Shown here: one piece after another, positions 41,031-49,491 of the stretch | How the letters are laid out: each line of letters begins with the position of its first letter | How positions within the stretch are numbered: position 1 is the stretch's first letter | Assembly (NCBI GenBank): GCA_034110465.1 | Contig: JAWUZD010000010.1 | Coordinates: 186,001 to 250,000, forward strand | Direction of reading: 5' to 3' | DNA: 64,000 bases | From: Aurantibacter sp034110465 | GTDB lineage: Bacteria; Bacteroidota; Bacteroidia; Flavobacteriales; Flavobacteriaceae | Position numbers and translations under genes: made by a program | Notes under the pieces: generated by a model | What the model was told of the DNA's origin: nothing | Seen by the model: only the letters and a program-made list of their open reading frames with translations | The model's database searches: none

Positions 41031-43451
41031 ATGAAAACATTTTTCTCTTACTTAACATTTTTATTATTATTCTTTTCCTGCAATAAAACATTCAGCCAAA
41101 AAGAAACAAATCCTATCTCTACTTCAATTTTAAGTTCAAATTCTTTTAATCAATATTCTGTTGAAAACTTCTTCTTTGATACAGATAAGAAACAATATTT
41201 TTCTGGAGATACTATATGGTATAAATTATATGTTTTAGAAGAGTCAACAAATAAACTAAACCTCTTAACAAAAAACGTGCATATTGATTTATTTTTCGAA
41301 AAAAAATTAATTGATAGTCAAACGCTATTAGTCGATAATGGAATTGCCTATGGGAAATTTAAAACAAATAAAAACTTTAATTCAGGCAATTACAATTTTC
41401 AAATAAACACAAATTATAATAGTAATTTTAAAACGCCATTTAGTTTTCCTATTGAAATAATTTCAACTATAGAGAATGAAGAGTTATCTAAAAAAGAATC
41501 GATAGAGTTAGTTGATTTAAAAACCAACAAACCTATTTTAGAGTTTTATCCTGAGAGCAATTCTTTAATTAATGGTATTCATAATAAAATAATTATAAAG
41601 TCTAATTTAAAAGAAAACACAATAATTGATTTTATAAATACAGAAACAAGTAAAATTATTACAAGTATTAGCACATTTGCAGATGGCAGTGCTATTGCAT
41701 TTTTCAAACATAATATAGGTATTGACTACAAAGCAAAAATAAATTTTAATAATAAAGAGTATTTATTTAACATTCCAAAAGCATCTCCACTTGGTTTTAC
41801 TTTGTTTAAAAGTAGAGTTCCCAAAAACTCAACGACTAAAACGTTTATTCTAAAAACAAACAAAGAAACCATAAACACATTTGATAATAAAAAAGTATTT
41901 ATTGTTTTACACAAAAAAGGATTTATTAAATCTTTTGCTGAGTTAACATTAAATAAAAGTATGCTAGATTACCGCCTATCATTTAAGAAAACTGATCTTT
42001 TTAATGGAATTAATGCCATTAGTATAATGAGTGAAAACAATAAAACACTAGTTACTCGTTATTTTTTAAATGAAGAAAGTAACAACCTAAACCTTGGCTA
42101 TAATAAAATATCAGAAGATTCAATTCAAGTAAGACTTAGTAGTAATGTAGACAAATTCGCTAACCTAAGCATAGCTGTTCATTCAGAAAATTTTAATCAA
42201 AATAAATCAAATATTAAATCTTCAATTTATTTTGACAATAAATTTATTGAAGATTCTGAATTAAATGAACTGTTTTTCAAAAACCAAGAAAAAGTAGATG
42301 ATTACATACAAATAATTTCTGGTCAAATAAATCCACTACCCTACAAAAATGTACCAACAAAAGAAATCATTTTTAAAAGAGAAAATGGGTTTAATTTAAA
42401 AGGTAAAATCACCCATAATATAGATAATGTAAAAGATTACAAAGTTATGTTAACTTCTAAAGAAAATAACATTCTACTAGTAAAAGAAATTCAAACTGAT
42501 AAAAGTTTTAAATTTGAAAATTTAAATTTAAAAAAAGATTCAAATTATGAGTTAGCATTATTAAACAAAAAGGGTAAAATTATAAATTCTGGATTTTATG
42601 TTTATCATCAATTTACAGAATTTAAAAATAAATCATCCATAAATATAGACGCTTTTGAAACTAAAAACCTTCAAAAATTGAATGAAGAAAAAGAGAAAAA
42701 AAATATTGAGAATCTAGAATTTGTTTCATTTGAAGATGCACAAATTTTAGATGAAGTTACTATAACAAGATCTAAAAATGAAGCTAAAAAAGAAACTGAG
42801 TTAAATTTAAAAGGACAAGGTATTGTTGGTGTTGGTTTTTCTAAAGTCTTTAGTCCAAAAGATTCCCCTTATTCTAACACCAATATTCTACAATATTTAC
42901 AATCTTTACCAGGTGTTACTTTAAAATACACAAGTGATAAAGTTCCTTACCTTAACAACGAACGCTATTTGAAAACTTTTAACAATATTGGAGATGCACC
43001 ATTAAATATCATTTTAGATGGCTCTCCAATTGGGACAGATGTAAGTTTAATAGATTTTAGACAAGCCAAAGAATTTGAATTTATTATACTAAACTCAAGA
43101 GGTGCTGGTTTTGGTTCTTCATACCCAAAAGGAGTTATAACATTAATAACACTTAAAGGAATTGACGGTAAATCTATACCACAAAAAAACAAAAACTTAA
43201 ATAACTTTATTGCCGATTTTGGTTTTTCAGAAAACTTTAATAGGTTTGAGTCTAGCTTAATAAATTATGCTACAGAATCTATAAAAAACAATTTTAAAAC
43301 TATAGATTGGCATCCAAACATTAATTTGTTTAAAAATAAAACAACAACATTTAATATAAGTACTGATAATTTAAAAAATCTCAAACTTACTATTAATGGG
43401 GTTACTGATAATGGGGTTCTAATCTTTGAAAGTTTTTTATTAAAGAACTAA
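41031..43451 (+). CDS. large exported protein with macroglobulin-like region and TonB-receptor plug domain
   Basis: An 806-aa exported protein. ATG 41031 begins a signal peptide (FFSYLTFLLLFFSC); the Cys could serve as a lipobox, but SQK following NKTF could equally be a Sec cleavage site. Residues about 30-250 resemble macroglobulin MG domains (FFDTDKKQYFSGDTIWYKLY). Near residues 580-740 lies a TonB plug-like domain: DEVTITRSKNEAKK, YLQSLPGVTLKY, PLNIILDGSPIG and GFGSSYPKGVITLIT. There is no 22-strand barrel after it. Such MG-plus-plug proteins occur in Bacteroidota outer membranes and their role is not settled; surface nutrient handling is an inference. An in-frame TTG at 40992 is an unlikely start. 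Confidence 0.78.
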   Translation: MKTFFSYLTFLLLFFSCNKTFSQKETNPISTSILSSNSFNQYSVENFFFDTDKKQYFSGDTIWYKLYVLEESTNKLNLLTKNVHIDLFFEKKLIDSQTLLVDNGIAYGKFKTNKNFNSGNYNFQINTNYNSNFKTPFSFPIEIISTIENEELSKKESIELVDLKTNKPILEFYPESNSLINGIHNKIIIKSNLKENTIIDFINTETSKIITSISTFADGSAIAFFKHNIGIDYKAKINFNNKEYLFNIPKASPLGFTLFKSRVPKNSTTKTFILKTNKETINTFDNKKVFIVLHKKGFIKSFAELTLNKSMLDYRLSFKKTDLFNGINAISIMSENNKTLVTRYFLNEESNNLNLGYNKISEDSIQVRLSSNVDKFANLSIAVHSENFNQNKSNIKSSIYFDNKFIEDSELNELFFKNQEKVDDYIQIISGQINPLPYKNVPTKEIIFKRENGFNLKGKITHNIDNVKDYKVMLTSKENNILLVKEIQTDKSFKFENLNLKKDSNYELALLNKKGKIINSGFYVYHQFTEFKNKSSINIDAFETKNLQKLNEEKEKKNIENLEFVSFEDAQILDEVTITRSKNEAKKETELNLKGQGIVGVGFSKVFSPKDSPYSNTNILQYLQSLPGVTLKYTSDKVPYLNNERYLKTFNNIGDAPLNIILDGSPIGTDVSLIDFRQAKEFEFIILNSRGAGFGSSYPKGVITLITLKGIDGKSIPQKNKNLNNFIADFGFSENFNRFESSLINYATESIKNNFKTIDWHPNINLFKNKTTTFNISTDNLKNLKLTINGVTDNGVLIFESFLLKN

Positions 43452-43502
43452 ACTCTTACCTTAACAACTTATTAAAACAACCCGTTTAATAGACTAATTA
43501 TT

Positions 43503-44678
43503 ATGAAAAAACTTCTACTCCTTTCATTAATCGTATTACTATCAGCTTGTAATACTTCAAAACAAATTGAAAAACAATTAAGCTATGGTAATTACGACAA
43601 AGCCATAAACGATGCAATTAGAAAGCTTAGCTCCAACAAAGAGCGTAAGAGTAAACAAGAATATATTGGTTTATTAAAACGCGCCTTCAATAAAGCTGCC
43701 GATAGAGATTTAAACGATATTAATTATCTTAAAAAAGATAATAACCCAGAAAAGTATGAGCAGATATATAACAAATATATCAACTTAAGAAACAGACAAG
43801 AACGTGTAAAACCAGTTTTACCTCTATATCTAAATGGGAAAGAAGTCAAGTTGAAATTCACTAATTATGGCTCCGAGATAGTAAACTATAAAAACAAAAC
43901 ATCAGATTATTTATACGGAAAAGCTTCTGCTCTATTAAACAGTAATAATAAGTTTGATGCCAGACAAGCTTACCAAGACTTCCAATACATAGATAAAATA
44001 AACCCTAATTTTAGAGATGTTAGAGCTCAAATTAATAATGCTTTAAATAAAGGTCGCGATTATGTGTCTTTAGATTTAAAAAACGAAACGCGCCAAATAA
44101 TACCAGAACGCTTAGAACAAGATTTATTAAATATTAGCACGTATGGTTTAGATAATTTATGGACTGTTTACCATAACAACAAGCAACCAAATGTAAATTA
44201 CGATTTTAATATGTCTTTAATTTTCAAGGATATTATTATTTCTCCAGAGCAAATTAAAGAACGAGAAATTATAAGAGAAAAACTAGTTAAAGATGGCTGG
44301 AAATATACTTTAGATGCTAACGGAAACGTAAAAAAGGATTCTTTAGGAAATGATATTAAAGAAGATAAATTCTCTAAAGTACGTTGTGAATATTACGAAA
44401 CACGACAATTTAAAACCTCTAACGTTTTAGCAGATGTTGAATTTAAAAATTTAAAAACAAATCAATTATTAGATCGTTTTCCAATTGAAAGCACTTTTTT
44501 ATTCGAGCATTTTTTCGCTACTTCAAGAGGAGACAATCGCGCATTAGATGGTAGCTTATTAGATTATTTAAATAACATTCGTGTACCATTCCCAAGTAAC
44601 GAACAAATGGTTTTTGATACTGGCGAAGATTTAAAAGCAAAACTCAAGTCCATTATTTCTGGACAGAATTTTAGATAA
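43503..44678 (+). CDS. lipoprotein of unknown function
   Basis: A 391-aa lipoprotein: MKKLLLLSLIVLLSACNTSK has a classical lipobox (LSAC, Cys16). The N-terminal 200 residues are helical with TPR-like pairs (YDKAINDAIRKLSSNKERKS and ARQAYQDFQYIDKINPNFRD). The C-terminal half is beta-rich with the conserved CEYYETRQFKTSNVLADVEF and FPIESTFLFEHFFATSRGD. I do not recognise a named family. It probably faces the periplasm or surface. A remarkable 66-bp perfect palindrome lies 7 nt after its stop and should terminate transcription. Confidence 0.75.
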   Translation: MKKLLLLSLIVLLSACNTSKQIEKQLSYGNYDKAINDAIRKLSSNKERKSKQEYIGLLKRAFNKAADRDLNDINYLKKDNNPEKYEQIYNKYINLRNRQERVKPVLPLYLNGKEVKLKFTNYGSEIVNYKNKTSDYLYGKASALLNSNNKFDARQAYQDFQYIDKINPNFRDVRAQINNALNKGRDYVSLDLKNETRQIIPERLEQDLLNISTYGLDNLWTVYHNNKQPNVNYDFNMSLIFKDIIISPEQIKEREIIREKLVKDGWKYTLDANGNVKKDSLGNDIKEDKFSKVRCEYYETRQFKTSNVLADVEFKNLKTNQLLDRFPIESTFLFEHFFATSRGDNRALDGSLLDYLNNIRVPFPSNEQMVFDTGEDLKAKLKSIISGQNFR

Positions 44679-44685
44679 AAAAACA

Positions 44686-44751
44686 AAATATTCTTTAAAA
44701 AAAGGCGTCTAAAACTAATTAGTTTTAGACGCCTTTTTTTAAAGAATATTT
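44686..44751. terminator. 66-bp perfect palindrome acting as bidirectional terminator
   Basis: Two 33-base arms (44686-44718 and 44719-44751) are perfectly complementary with no spacer; I checked them base by base. The centre is AAAACTAATTAGTTTT, flanked by GGCGTC / GACGCC and A7/T7 tracts. It lies between two convergent genes, so terminator function is expected in both directions, but the length is far beyond need. Confidence 0.85.
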
Positions 44752-44778
44752 GTGAAATTCGTAAAACGTTTTTAAATA
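44748..44778 (+). repeat. islet-flanking element, copy B3 (downstream of the GNAT gene)
   Basis: ATTTGTGAAATTCGTAAAAC resembles the minus-strand reading of B1 (TTTTGTGAAAGGTTCGTTTA), sharing TTTGTGAAA and TTCGT. It overlaps the right end of the palindrome by four bases. Relative to A3 it is inverted. It is the weakest of the six copies. Confidence 0.4.
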
Positions 44779-44785
44779 ATCTTAC

Positions 44786-45301
44786 TTATATATTTTTTGA
44801 GAAAACTATATTTTCGTATTCTTTTCCATTCACTACAAAATTTAATTTACCAACGTTTTTAAATTCATTTTTTTCATAGAATCTAATAGCTCTCATATTT
44901 TTTATATAAACAGAAAGCCACATCGTATCCAATTGTAATTCCTTTACTTTTTCTTCAACAAAATCTAAAAGTTGTTGTCCAATTTTTAAATCTATAAATT
45001 GATTTTGAATAAAGATTCTTTCAAGTCTACAATTATTTTGAGAGACAACACTTTCGTTTAATACCTTTACTACTAGTTTTGCATAACCAACAGGTAAATC
45101 ATCTACATAAATAATATAGAAAAAATTCTTAGGATTGTTTATCTCTTGTTTTATTTTAGAAACCGAAAAATTCTTATTTAGATATTCTAATAGATTGTTT
45201 TTATCATCAATGTAATGCCCATGAGATTCAGCCCAAGTTAGTCGACCTAAAAGTGCTAAAATCACTACATCTTCTTCTTTAGCAATTTGTATTTTAATCA
45301 T
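44786..45301 (-). CDS. GNAT-family N-acetyltransferase
   Basis: Acetyl-CoA-dependent transferase of the GNAT fold, 171 aa. MIKIQIAKEEDVVILALL opens the fold, VGYAKLVVKV is beta-strand 4, and CRLERIFIQNQFIDLKIGQQ is the acetyl-CoA loop region (motif A) with the usual Q/R-x-x-G-x-G/A degenerated to LKIGQQLL. MWLSVYIKNMRAIRFYEKNEF is the closing motif B with the conserved Asn and Tyr. ATG 45301 is chosen; a TTG at 45322 lies in frame upstream. The substrate is not predictable. It is bracketed by copies of the same inverted element that flanks the MORN gene and the 152-aa gene. Confidence 0.85.
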   Translation of the reverse strand: MIKIQIAKEEDVVILALLGRLTWAESHGHYIDDKNNLLEYLNKNFSVSKIKQEINNPKNFFYIIYVDDLPVGYAKLVVKVLNESVVSQNNCRLERIFIQNQFIDLKIGQQLLDFVEEKVKELQLDTMWLSVYIKNMRAIRFYEKNEFKNVGKLNFVVNGKEYENIVFSKNI

Positions 45302-45412
45302 CACTTTTGTTTTAATTTTCAATCATCTTAAATGATATTTATTTAAGAATACGGTAATAATATATCCTAAAACTATCTAAATTGGTCTAATTATCAATTA
45401 GATGATATAAAA

Positions 45413-45466
45413 TCGTTTTAATGTTTGATATCACAAATTAAACGAAGTTATAAATAACAAAGTCAC
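45413..45466 (-). repeat. islet-flanking element, copy A3 (upstream of the GNAT gene)
   Basis: Read on the minus strand: GTGACTTTGTTATTTAT, AACTTCGTTTAA, TTTG, TGATATCA, AACATTAAAACG. It matches A1 at 31 of 36 core positions. It contains a central perfect TGATATCA palindrome flanked by CGTTTAAT / ATTAAAACG arms, so it can fold as a hairpin with one bulged A. Confidence 0.6.
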
Positions 45467-45503
45467 ATTTTAAAGAAATTGCTAATATTAAAAAACTACA
45501 AAC

Positions 45504-45890
45504 CTAAACCAAACTACTTAAATCTATATCATTTATTGCGCCGTGACTTGCGTGCGCGACTGCTACGCCATTTTTAACCACAACTAATTGCGGACTTTGA
45601 TGCATAACTTGAAATTTAAAACCAATTTCGTTAGAAACTTCTCTAATATTTAATAAGTCTACGTAGTATAAATCGGCATTTAAATCTAAATCGTATTGCG
45701 CTTCAAATTGTTTCAAAACCATACTACTAATACCGCATCTGGTAGAATGCTTAAATAATAATTGTGTTTTTGTTTTAGATTTTTCGGCAATAACATTTAG
45801 TTGCTTTATATCTGTTAAATTAAACCAAGGTAAAATCTTTTCTTCTTTTGGCTCGTTTGTTCCTCCAAATAATTTATTTATAATTCCCAT
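45504..45890 (-). CDS. ytxJ: bacillithiol system redox-active protein YtxJ
   Basis: A 128-aa thioredoxin-fold protein of the YtxJ family. LPWFNLTDIKQLNVIAEKSK opens the domain. The redox site is a single Cys in LLFKHSTRCGISSMVLKQFE; bacilliredoxins of this family act as monothiol reductases on S-bacillithiolated proteins. YYVDLLNIREVSNEI and HQSPQLVVVKNG with the cis-Pro are typical. No signal peptide. Many Bacteroidota make bacillithiol, which agrees, but no biosynthesis genes are in this window. It lies alone between the GNAT islet and clpB. Confidence 0.88.
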   Translation of the reverse strand: MGIINKLFGGTNEPKEEKILPWFNLTDIKQLNVIAEKSKTKTQLLFKHSTRCGISSMVLKQFEAQYDLDLNADLYYVDLLNIREVSNEIGFKFQVMHQSPQLVVVKNGVAVAHASHGAINDIDLSSLV

Positions 45891-45905
45891 AAAATTAGTT
45901 TTTTT

Positions 45906-45932
45906 TCATTCCCGTGTAGACGGAAATCTCAT
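45906..45932. repeat. short palindromic intergenic repeat
   Basis: CATTCCCGTGTAGACGGAAATC resembles the CATTCCCGCGTAGGCGGGAATCT-type element scattered in flavobacterial intergenic regions. It has one imperfect inverted repeat (CCCGTGTAGACGG). Only this copy occurs in the window; family membership is recalled, not tested. Confidence 0.4.
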
Positions 45933-46025
45933 AATTATAATTCTTCACTCTAAAAAACAAAGTTACCATATTAAACATTACTTTGTTTTAAGCATTAGTC
46001 TTTATAAAAAGAGAAAACTTACATT

Positions 46026-46068
46026 GTCAAAAAGTCAGTAAAAATACGGTTTTACAAGACATTTTGAC
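46026..46068 (+). promoter_or_regulatory. nested dyad upstream of clpB (candidate heat-shock operator)
   Basis: Outer arms GTCAAAAAGTC (46026-46036) and GACATTTTGAC (46058-46068) are complementary at 10 of 11 positions. Inner arms GTAAAA / TTTTAC (46038-46043, 46050-46055) pair perfectly. The outer arms contain TGTCA/TGACC-type half sites. Position about 100 nt before clpB suggests an operator or regulatory hairpin. Confidence 0.5.
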
Positions 46069-46081
46069 CGATATTATGTTT

Positions 46082-46097
46082 TGGTTCTATAATTGAA
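46082..46097 (+). promoter_or_regulatory. possible sigma-54-like promoter for clpB
   Basis: TGGTTCTATAATTGAA has GG and G(A) separated by 10 nt, resembling the -24/-12 pattern TGGCAC-N5-TTGCA. The second element has GA instead of GC. Speculative. Confidence 0.25.
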
Positions 46098-46128
46098 ATA
46101 ACAATACTGAAAAAGAAAACTATTATAT

Positions 46129-46144
46129 GTTCACGTTTGTGAAC
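46129..46144 (+). promoter_or_regulatory. inverted repeat GTTCAC-N4-GTGAAC in clpB leader
   Basis: Perfect six-base inverted repeat with a 4-nt spacer, 22 nt before the clpB ATG. It could be a repressor site or a small leader hairpin. Confidence 0.35.
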
Positions 46145-46166
46145 TCAACTTTTAAAATTATTAGTT

Positions 46167-48773
46167 ATGAATTTTAACAACTATACCATAAAATCACAAG
46201 AAGCCATACAAAACGCACAGCAGTTAGTGCAAAGTAATGGCCAACAACAAATTGAAAACGAACATTTATTTAAAGGCATTACCAATGTAGATGAAAACGT
46301 TTTACCATTCTTATTAAAAAAACTGAACGTAAATATTAATTTACTAAATCAAGTTTTGGACAAACAAATAGAAAGTTTTTCTAAAGTTTCTGGTGGAGAT
46401 TTAACCTTATCTAAAGAAGCCAGTAAAACATTAAGCGAAGCATCTATTATTGCTAAAAAAATGAATGACGAATATGTCTCTATTGAACATATTATTCTAG
46501 CTGTTTTTAAATCGAATAGTAAAATAGCCCAAATACTAAAAGATCAAGGTGTTTCAGAAAAAGGATTAAAAGCCGCTATTGAAGAGTTACGTCAAGGCGA
46601 TCGCGTAACATCTCAAACTCAAGAAGACACCTATAATTCATTAAACAAGTTTGCTACAAACTTAAATAAAGCAGCACAAGACGGAAAGTTAGATCCAGTA
46701 ATTGGTCGTGACGAAGAAATTAGAAGAATCCTTCAAATCTTATCGCGTAGAACAAAAAACAATCCTATTTTAATTGGAGAACCAGGAACAGGAAAAACAG
46801 CCATTGCCGAAGGTTTAGCACATAGAATTGTAGATGGAGATATTCCAGAAAACCTTAAAGACATACAGATTTTTGCATTAGATATGGGCGCATTAATTGC
46901 TGGTGCAAAATTTAAAGGAGAATTTGAAGAACGCTTAAAAGCTGTTGTTAAAGAAGTAACTTCTAGCAATGGAGAAATCGTGTTATTTATAGACGAAATT
47001 CACACCTTAGTTGGTGCTGGTGGCGGACAAGGCGCAATGGATGCTGCAAACATTTTAAAACCTGCTTTAGCAAGAGGAGAACTTAGAGCTATTGGTGCAA
47101 CTACTTTAGACGAATATCAAAAACACTTTGAAAAAGACAAAGCTTTAGAACGTCGTTTTCAAAAAGTAAATGTAGAGGAACCAGATACAGAAAGTGCTAT
47201 TTCTATTCTTAGAGGAATTAAGGAAAAGTACGAAACGCATCATAAAGTTATTATAAAAGACGAAGCTATTATTGGCGCTGTAAAATTATCTCAACGTTAT
47301 ATTACTAATAGATTCTTACCAGATAAGGCTATTGATTTAATGGACGAAGCTGCTTCTAAACTTAGAATGGAAATAAACTCTAAACCAGAAGAATTAGATG
47401 TTTTAGATCGTAAAGTGATGCAGCTTGAAATTGAAATTGAAGCTATTAAACGCGAAAAAGATGATGTAAAAGTAAAATCTCTTAAATCTGATTTAGCAAA
47501 TTTAAAAGAAGAACGCAACGAGATTAATGCCAAATGGAAAAGCGAAAAAGCAGTTGTAGATCATATTCAGCAAATAAAACAAGATATAGAAAACTATAAA
47601 CTTGAAGCTGAAAAAGCAGAACGCGATGGCAATTATGGTAAAGTGGCTGAATTGCGTTATGGAAAAATAAAAGAAGCTCAAGAGCAATTAGAAGTTAGTC
47701 AAAAAGAACTTCAAGCACAATCTTCAACCTCTTTAATTAAAGAAGAAGTAACTTATGAAGATATTGCTGATGTTGTAGCAAAATGGACTGGAATTCCAAT
47801 AACTAAAATGTTGCAAACAGATCGTGAGAAGCTTTTAAAATTAGAAGACGAATTACACAAACGTGTTGTTGGACAAGAAGAAGCTATAGAAGCTGTAAGT
47901 GATGCGGTTAGAAGAAGTCGCGCTGGCTTACAAAACCCACAGAAACCTATTGGAACCTTTTTATTTTTAGGAACTACAGGTGTTGGAAAAACAGAATTAG
48001 CTAAAGCTTTAGCTGAATATTTGTTTGATGACGAATCTGCAATGACTAGAATAGATATGAGCGAATACCAAGAACGCCACGCAGTAAGTCGTTTAATTGG
48101 TGCGCCTCCAGGATATGTTGGTTATGATGAAGGTGGACAATTAACCGAAGCTGTTAGACGCAAACCATATTCTGTAGTTTTATTAGACGAAATTGAAAAA
48201 GCGCATCCTGATACCTTTAATATCTTATTACAAGTTTTAGACGAAGGACATTTAACGGATAACAAAGGAAGAATTGCAGATTTTAAAAACACCATTGTTA
48301 TAATGACATCTAATATGGGAAGTACCGACATACAACATCATTTTGATAATGTAAAAGATGTAGATACAGCAATGGAAGCTGCAAAAGTAGATGTCTTAGC
48401 TTTATTAAAACAAACGGTTAGACCAGAGTTTTTAAATAGAATAGACGACACTATTTTGTTTACGCCTTTATCTCAAGAAAACATAAAAGAAATAGTTGTA
48501 TTACAAATAAAAGGAATTACTAAAATGATAGCAGAACAAGGTATTGTATTTGATGCCACACCAGATGCGATTGCCTATTTAGCTAAAAAAGGATATCATC
48601 CAGAATATGGTGCAAGACCAGTTAAAAGAGTCATTCAAAAAGAAGTATTAAATAATTTAAGTAAAGAAATACTTTCTGGAAAAGTGACTACAGACAGTAT
48701 TATACTTCTAGATGCTTTTAATGACGAATTAGTTTTTAGAAATGAAAGCAACTTAGTCACTGAAAAACTTTAA
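46167..48773 (+). CDS. clpB: ATP-dependent disaggregase ClpB
   Basis: Hsp100 chaperone that rescues aggregated proteins together with DnaK, 868 aa. Domains in order: Clp N domain (about 1-145); NBD1 with Walker A GEPGTGKTAIAEG and Walker B VLFIDEIHTLVGAG; the coiled-coil middle domain (about 400-530) that marks ClpB rather than ClpA or ClpC; NBD2 with GTTGVGKTELAKAL and VVLLDEIEKAHP; and the C-terminal small domain (GARPVKRVIQKEVLN). All AAA+ residues look intact. The upstream 276 nt contain a large dyad and a second inverted repeat that may mediate heat-shock control. A terminator follows. Confidence 0.98.
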   Translation: MNFNNYTIKSQEAIQNAQQLVQSNGQQQIENEHLFKGITNVDENVLPFLLKKLNVNINLLNQVLDKQIESFSKVSGGDLTLSKEASKTLSEASIIAKKMNDEYVSIEHIILAVFKSNSKIAQILKDQGVSEKGLKAAIEELRQGDRVTSQTQEDTYNSLNKFATNLNKAAQDGKLDPVIGRDEEIRRILQILSRRTKNNPILIGEPGTGKTAIAEGLAHRIVDGDIPENLKDIQIFALDMGALIAGAKFKGEFEERLKAVVKEVTSSNGEIVLFIDEIHTLVGAGGGQGAMDAANILKPALARGELRAIGATTLDEYQKHFEKDKALERRFQKVNVEEPDTESAISILRGIKEKYETHHKVIIKDEAIIGAVKLSQRYITNRFLPDKAIDLMDEAASKLRMEINSKPEELDVLDRKVMQLEIEIEAIKREKDDVKVKSLKSDLANLKEERNEINAKWKSEKAVVDHIQQIKQDIENYKLEAEKAERDGNYGKVAELRYGKIKEAQEQLEVSQKELQAQSSTSLIKEEVTYEDIADVVAKWTGIPITKMLQTDREKLLKLEDELHKRVVGQEEAIEAVSDAVRRSRAGLQNPQKPIGTFLFLGTTGVGKTELAKALAEYLFDDESAMTRIDMSEYQERHAVSRLIGAPPGYVGYDEGGQLTEAVRRKPYSVVLLDEIEKAHPDTFNILLQVLDEGHLTDNKGRIADFKNTIVIMTSNMGSTDIQHHFDNVKDVDTAMEAAKVDVLALLKQTVRPEFLNRIDDTILFTPLSQENIKEIVVLQIKGITKMIAEQGIVFDATPDAIAYLAKKGYHPEYGARPVKRVIQKEVLNNLSKEILSGKVTTDSIILLDAFNDELVFRNESNLVTEKL

Positions 48774-48842
48774 CACATTTTAACGAAGCTAAAATAAAAT
48801 ATTCCACAAAAAGCCTCGTTATAGTATTGGTTGGTTAGTTTG

Positions 48843-48890
48843 AAAAGCAACGCAAAAACTTTTAATAAAGTTAAGCGTTGCTTTTTTTTT
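48843..48890 (+). terminator. intrinsic terminator after clpB
   Basis: Stem AAAAGCAACGC / GCGTTGCTTTT with an internal AACTTT / AAAGTT hairpin and a run of nine T. Confidence 0.9.
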
Positions 48891-49001
48891 ATGGATGTTA
48901 TTTAATCCATAAAACTGAAATTAAAAAACCAACTTTTATTGTAAAATATTATTTTAAGAATAGTTTAAAGTTAAGTTTTATTCTAATAATTAGAAATAAT
49001 C

Positions 49002-49009
49002 TATATTTG
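49002..49009 (+). promoter_or_regulatory. -7 box TATATTTG for smpB, near-leaderless
   Basis: Exact TAnnTTTG ending 8 nt before the smpB ATG at 49018; no -33 TTG at standard distance. Confidence 0.5.
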
Positions 49010-49017
49010 TTAGAGTT

Positions 49018-49479
49018 ATGCAAAAAAAAGTTAATATACTTAATAAGAAAGCAAAGTTTCAATATGAAATTATTGATCGCTATTCGGCAGGAATTGTTTT
49101 AGCTGGAACAGAAATTAAAGCCATTCGTTCGAGCAAAGCTTCCATTGCAGAAAGTTTTTGTGAATTTAACGAGAAAGGAGAGCTCTTTGTAGTTAATATG
49201 ACCATTGAAGAATATGATTATGGTAATTATTACAACCATAAACCAAAAGCTATACGTAAACTATTATTAAACAAAAAAGAGTTAAAAGCCTTAGAGCGCG
49301 ATTTACAAAATACTGGTTTAACCATAATTCCTTTGCGCCTATTTTTAAACGAAAAAGGCTTTGCTAAAATAGATATTGCACTTTGTAAAGGAAAAAAGCT
49401 TTATGATAAGCGTGAAACTATTAAAGATCGTGATAATAAACGCGATATGGCTAGAATAAAAAAAGATCATAATAACTAA
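49018..49479 (+). CDS. smpB: SsrA-binding protein SmpB
   Basis: Binds tmRNA and delivers it to stalled ribosomes for trans-translation, 153 aa. KKAKFQYEIIDRYSAGIVLA, GTEIKAIRSSKASIAESFCE and NYYNHKPKAIRKLLL cover the OB-fold barrel. PLRLFLNEKGFAKIDIALCK and GKKLYDKRETIKDRDNKRD are the decoding-centre-binding part and basic tail. Complete and typical. The start follows a near-leaderless promoter. The tmRNA gene itself is not in the window. The S8 protease gene begins 12 nt after the stop and may be cotranscribed. Confidence 0.97.
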   Translation: MQKKVNILNKKAKFQYEIIDRYSAGIVLAGTEIKAIRSSKASIAESFCEFNEKGELFVVNMTIEEYDYGNYYNHKPKAIRKLLLNKKELKALERDLQNTGLTIIPLRLFLNEKGFAKIDIALCKGKKLYDKRETIKDRDNKRDMARIKKDHNN

Positions 49480-49491
49480 ATAAAACAACTT

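Noticed and set aside
43476..43493. ATTAAAAC-N-GTTTAAT inverted repeat before the 43503 lipoprotein
   Set aside because: Short, AT-only arms common by chance; does not align with the islet elements beyond the simple string.
48774..48800. ACACATTTTAACGAAGCT after clpB, similar to islet element B
   Set aside because: No A partner and no accessory gene; similarity is short and diverged, so chance is likely.
48878..49102. 74-codon ORF overlapping the clpB terminator and smpB start
   Set aside because: Starts inside the terminator T-tract region, overlaps smpB in another frame and has no domain pattern.
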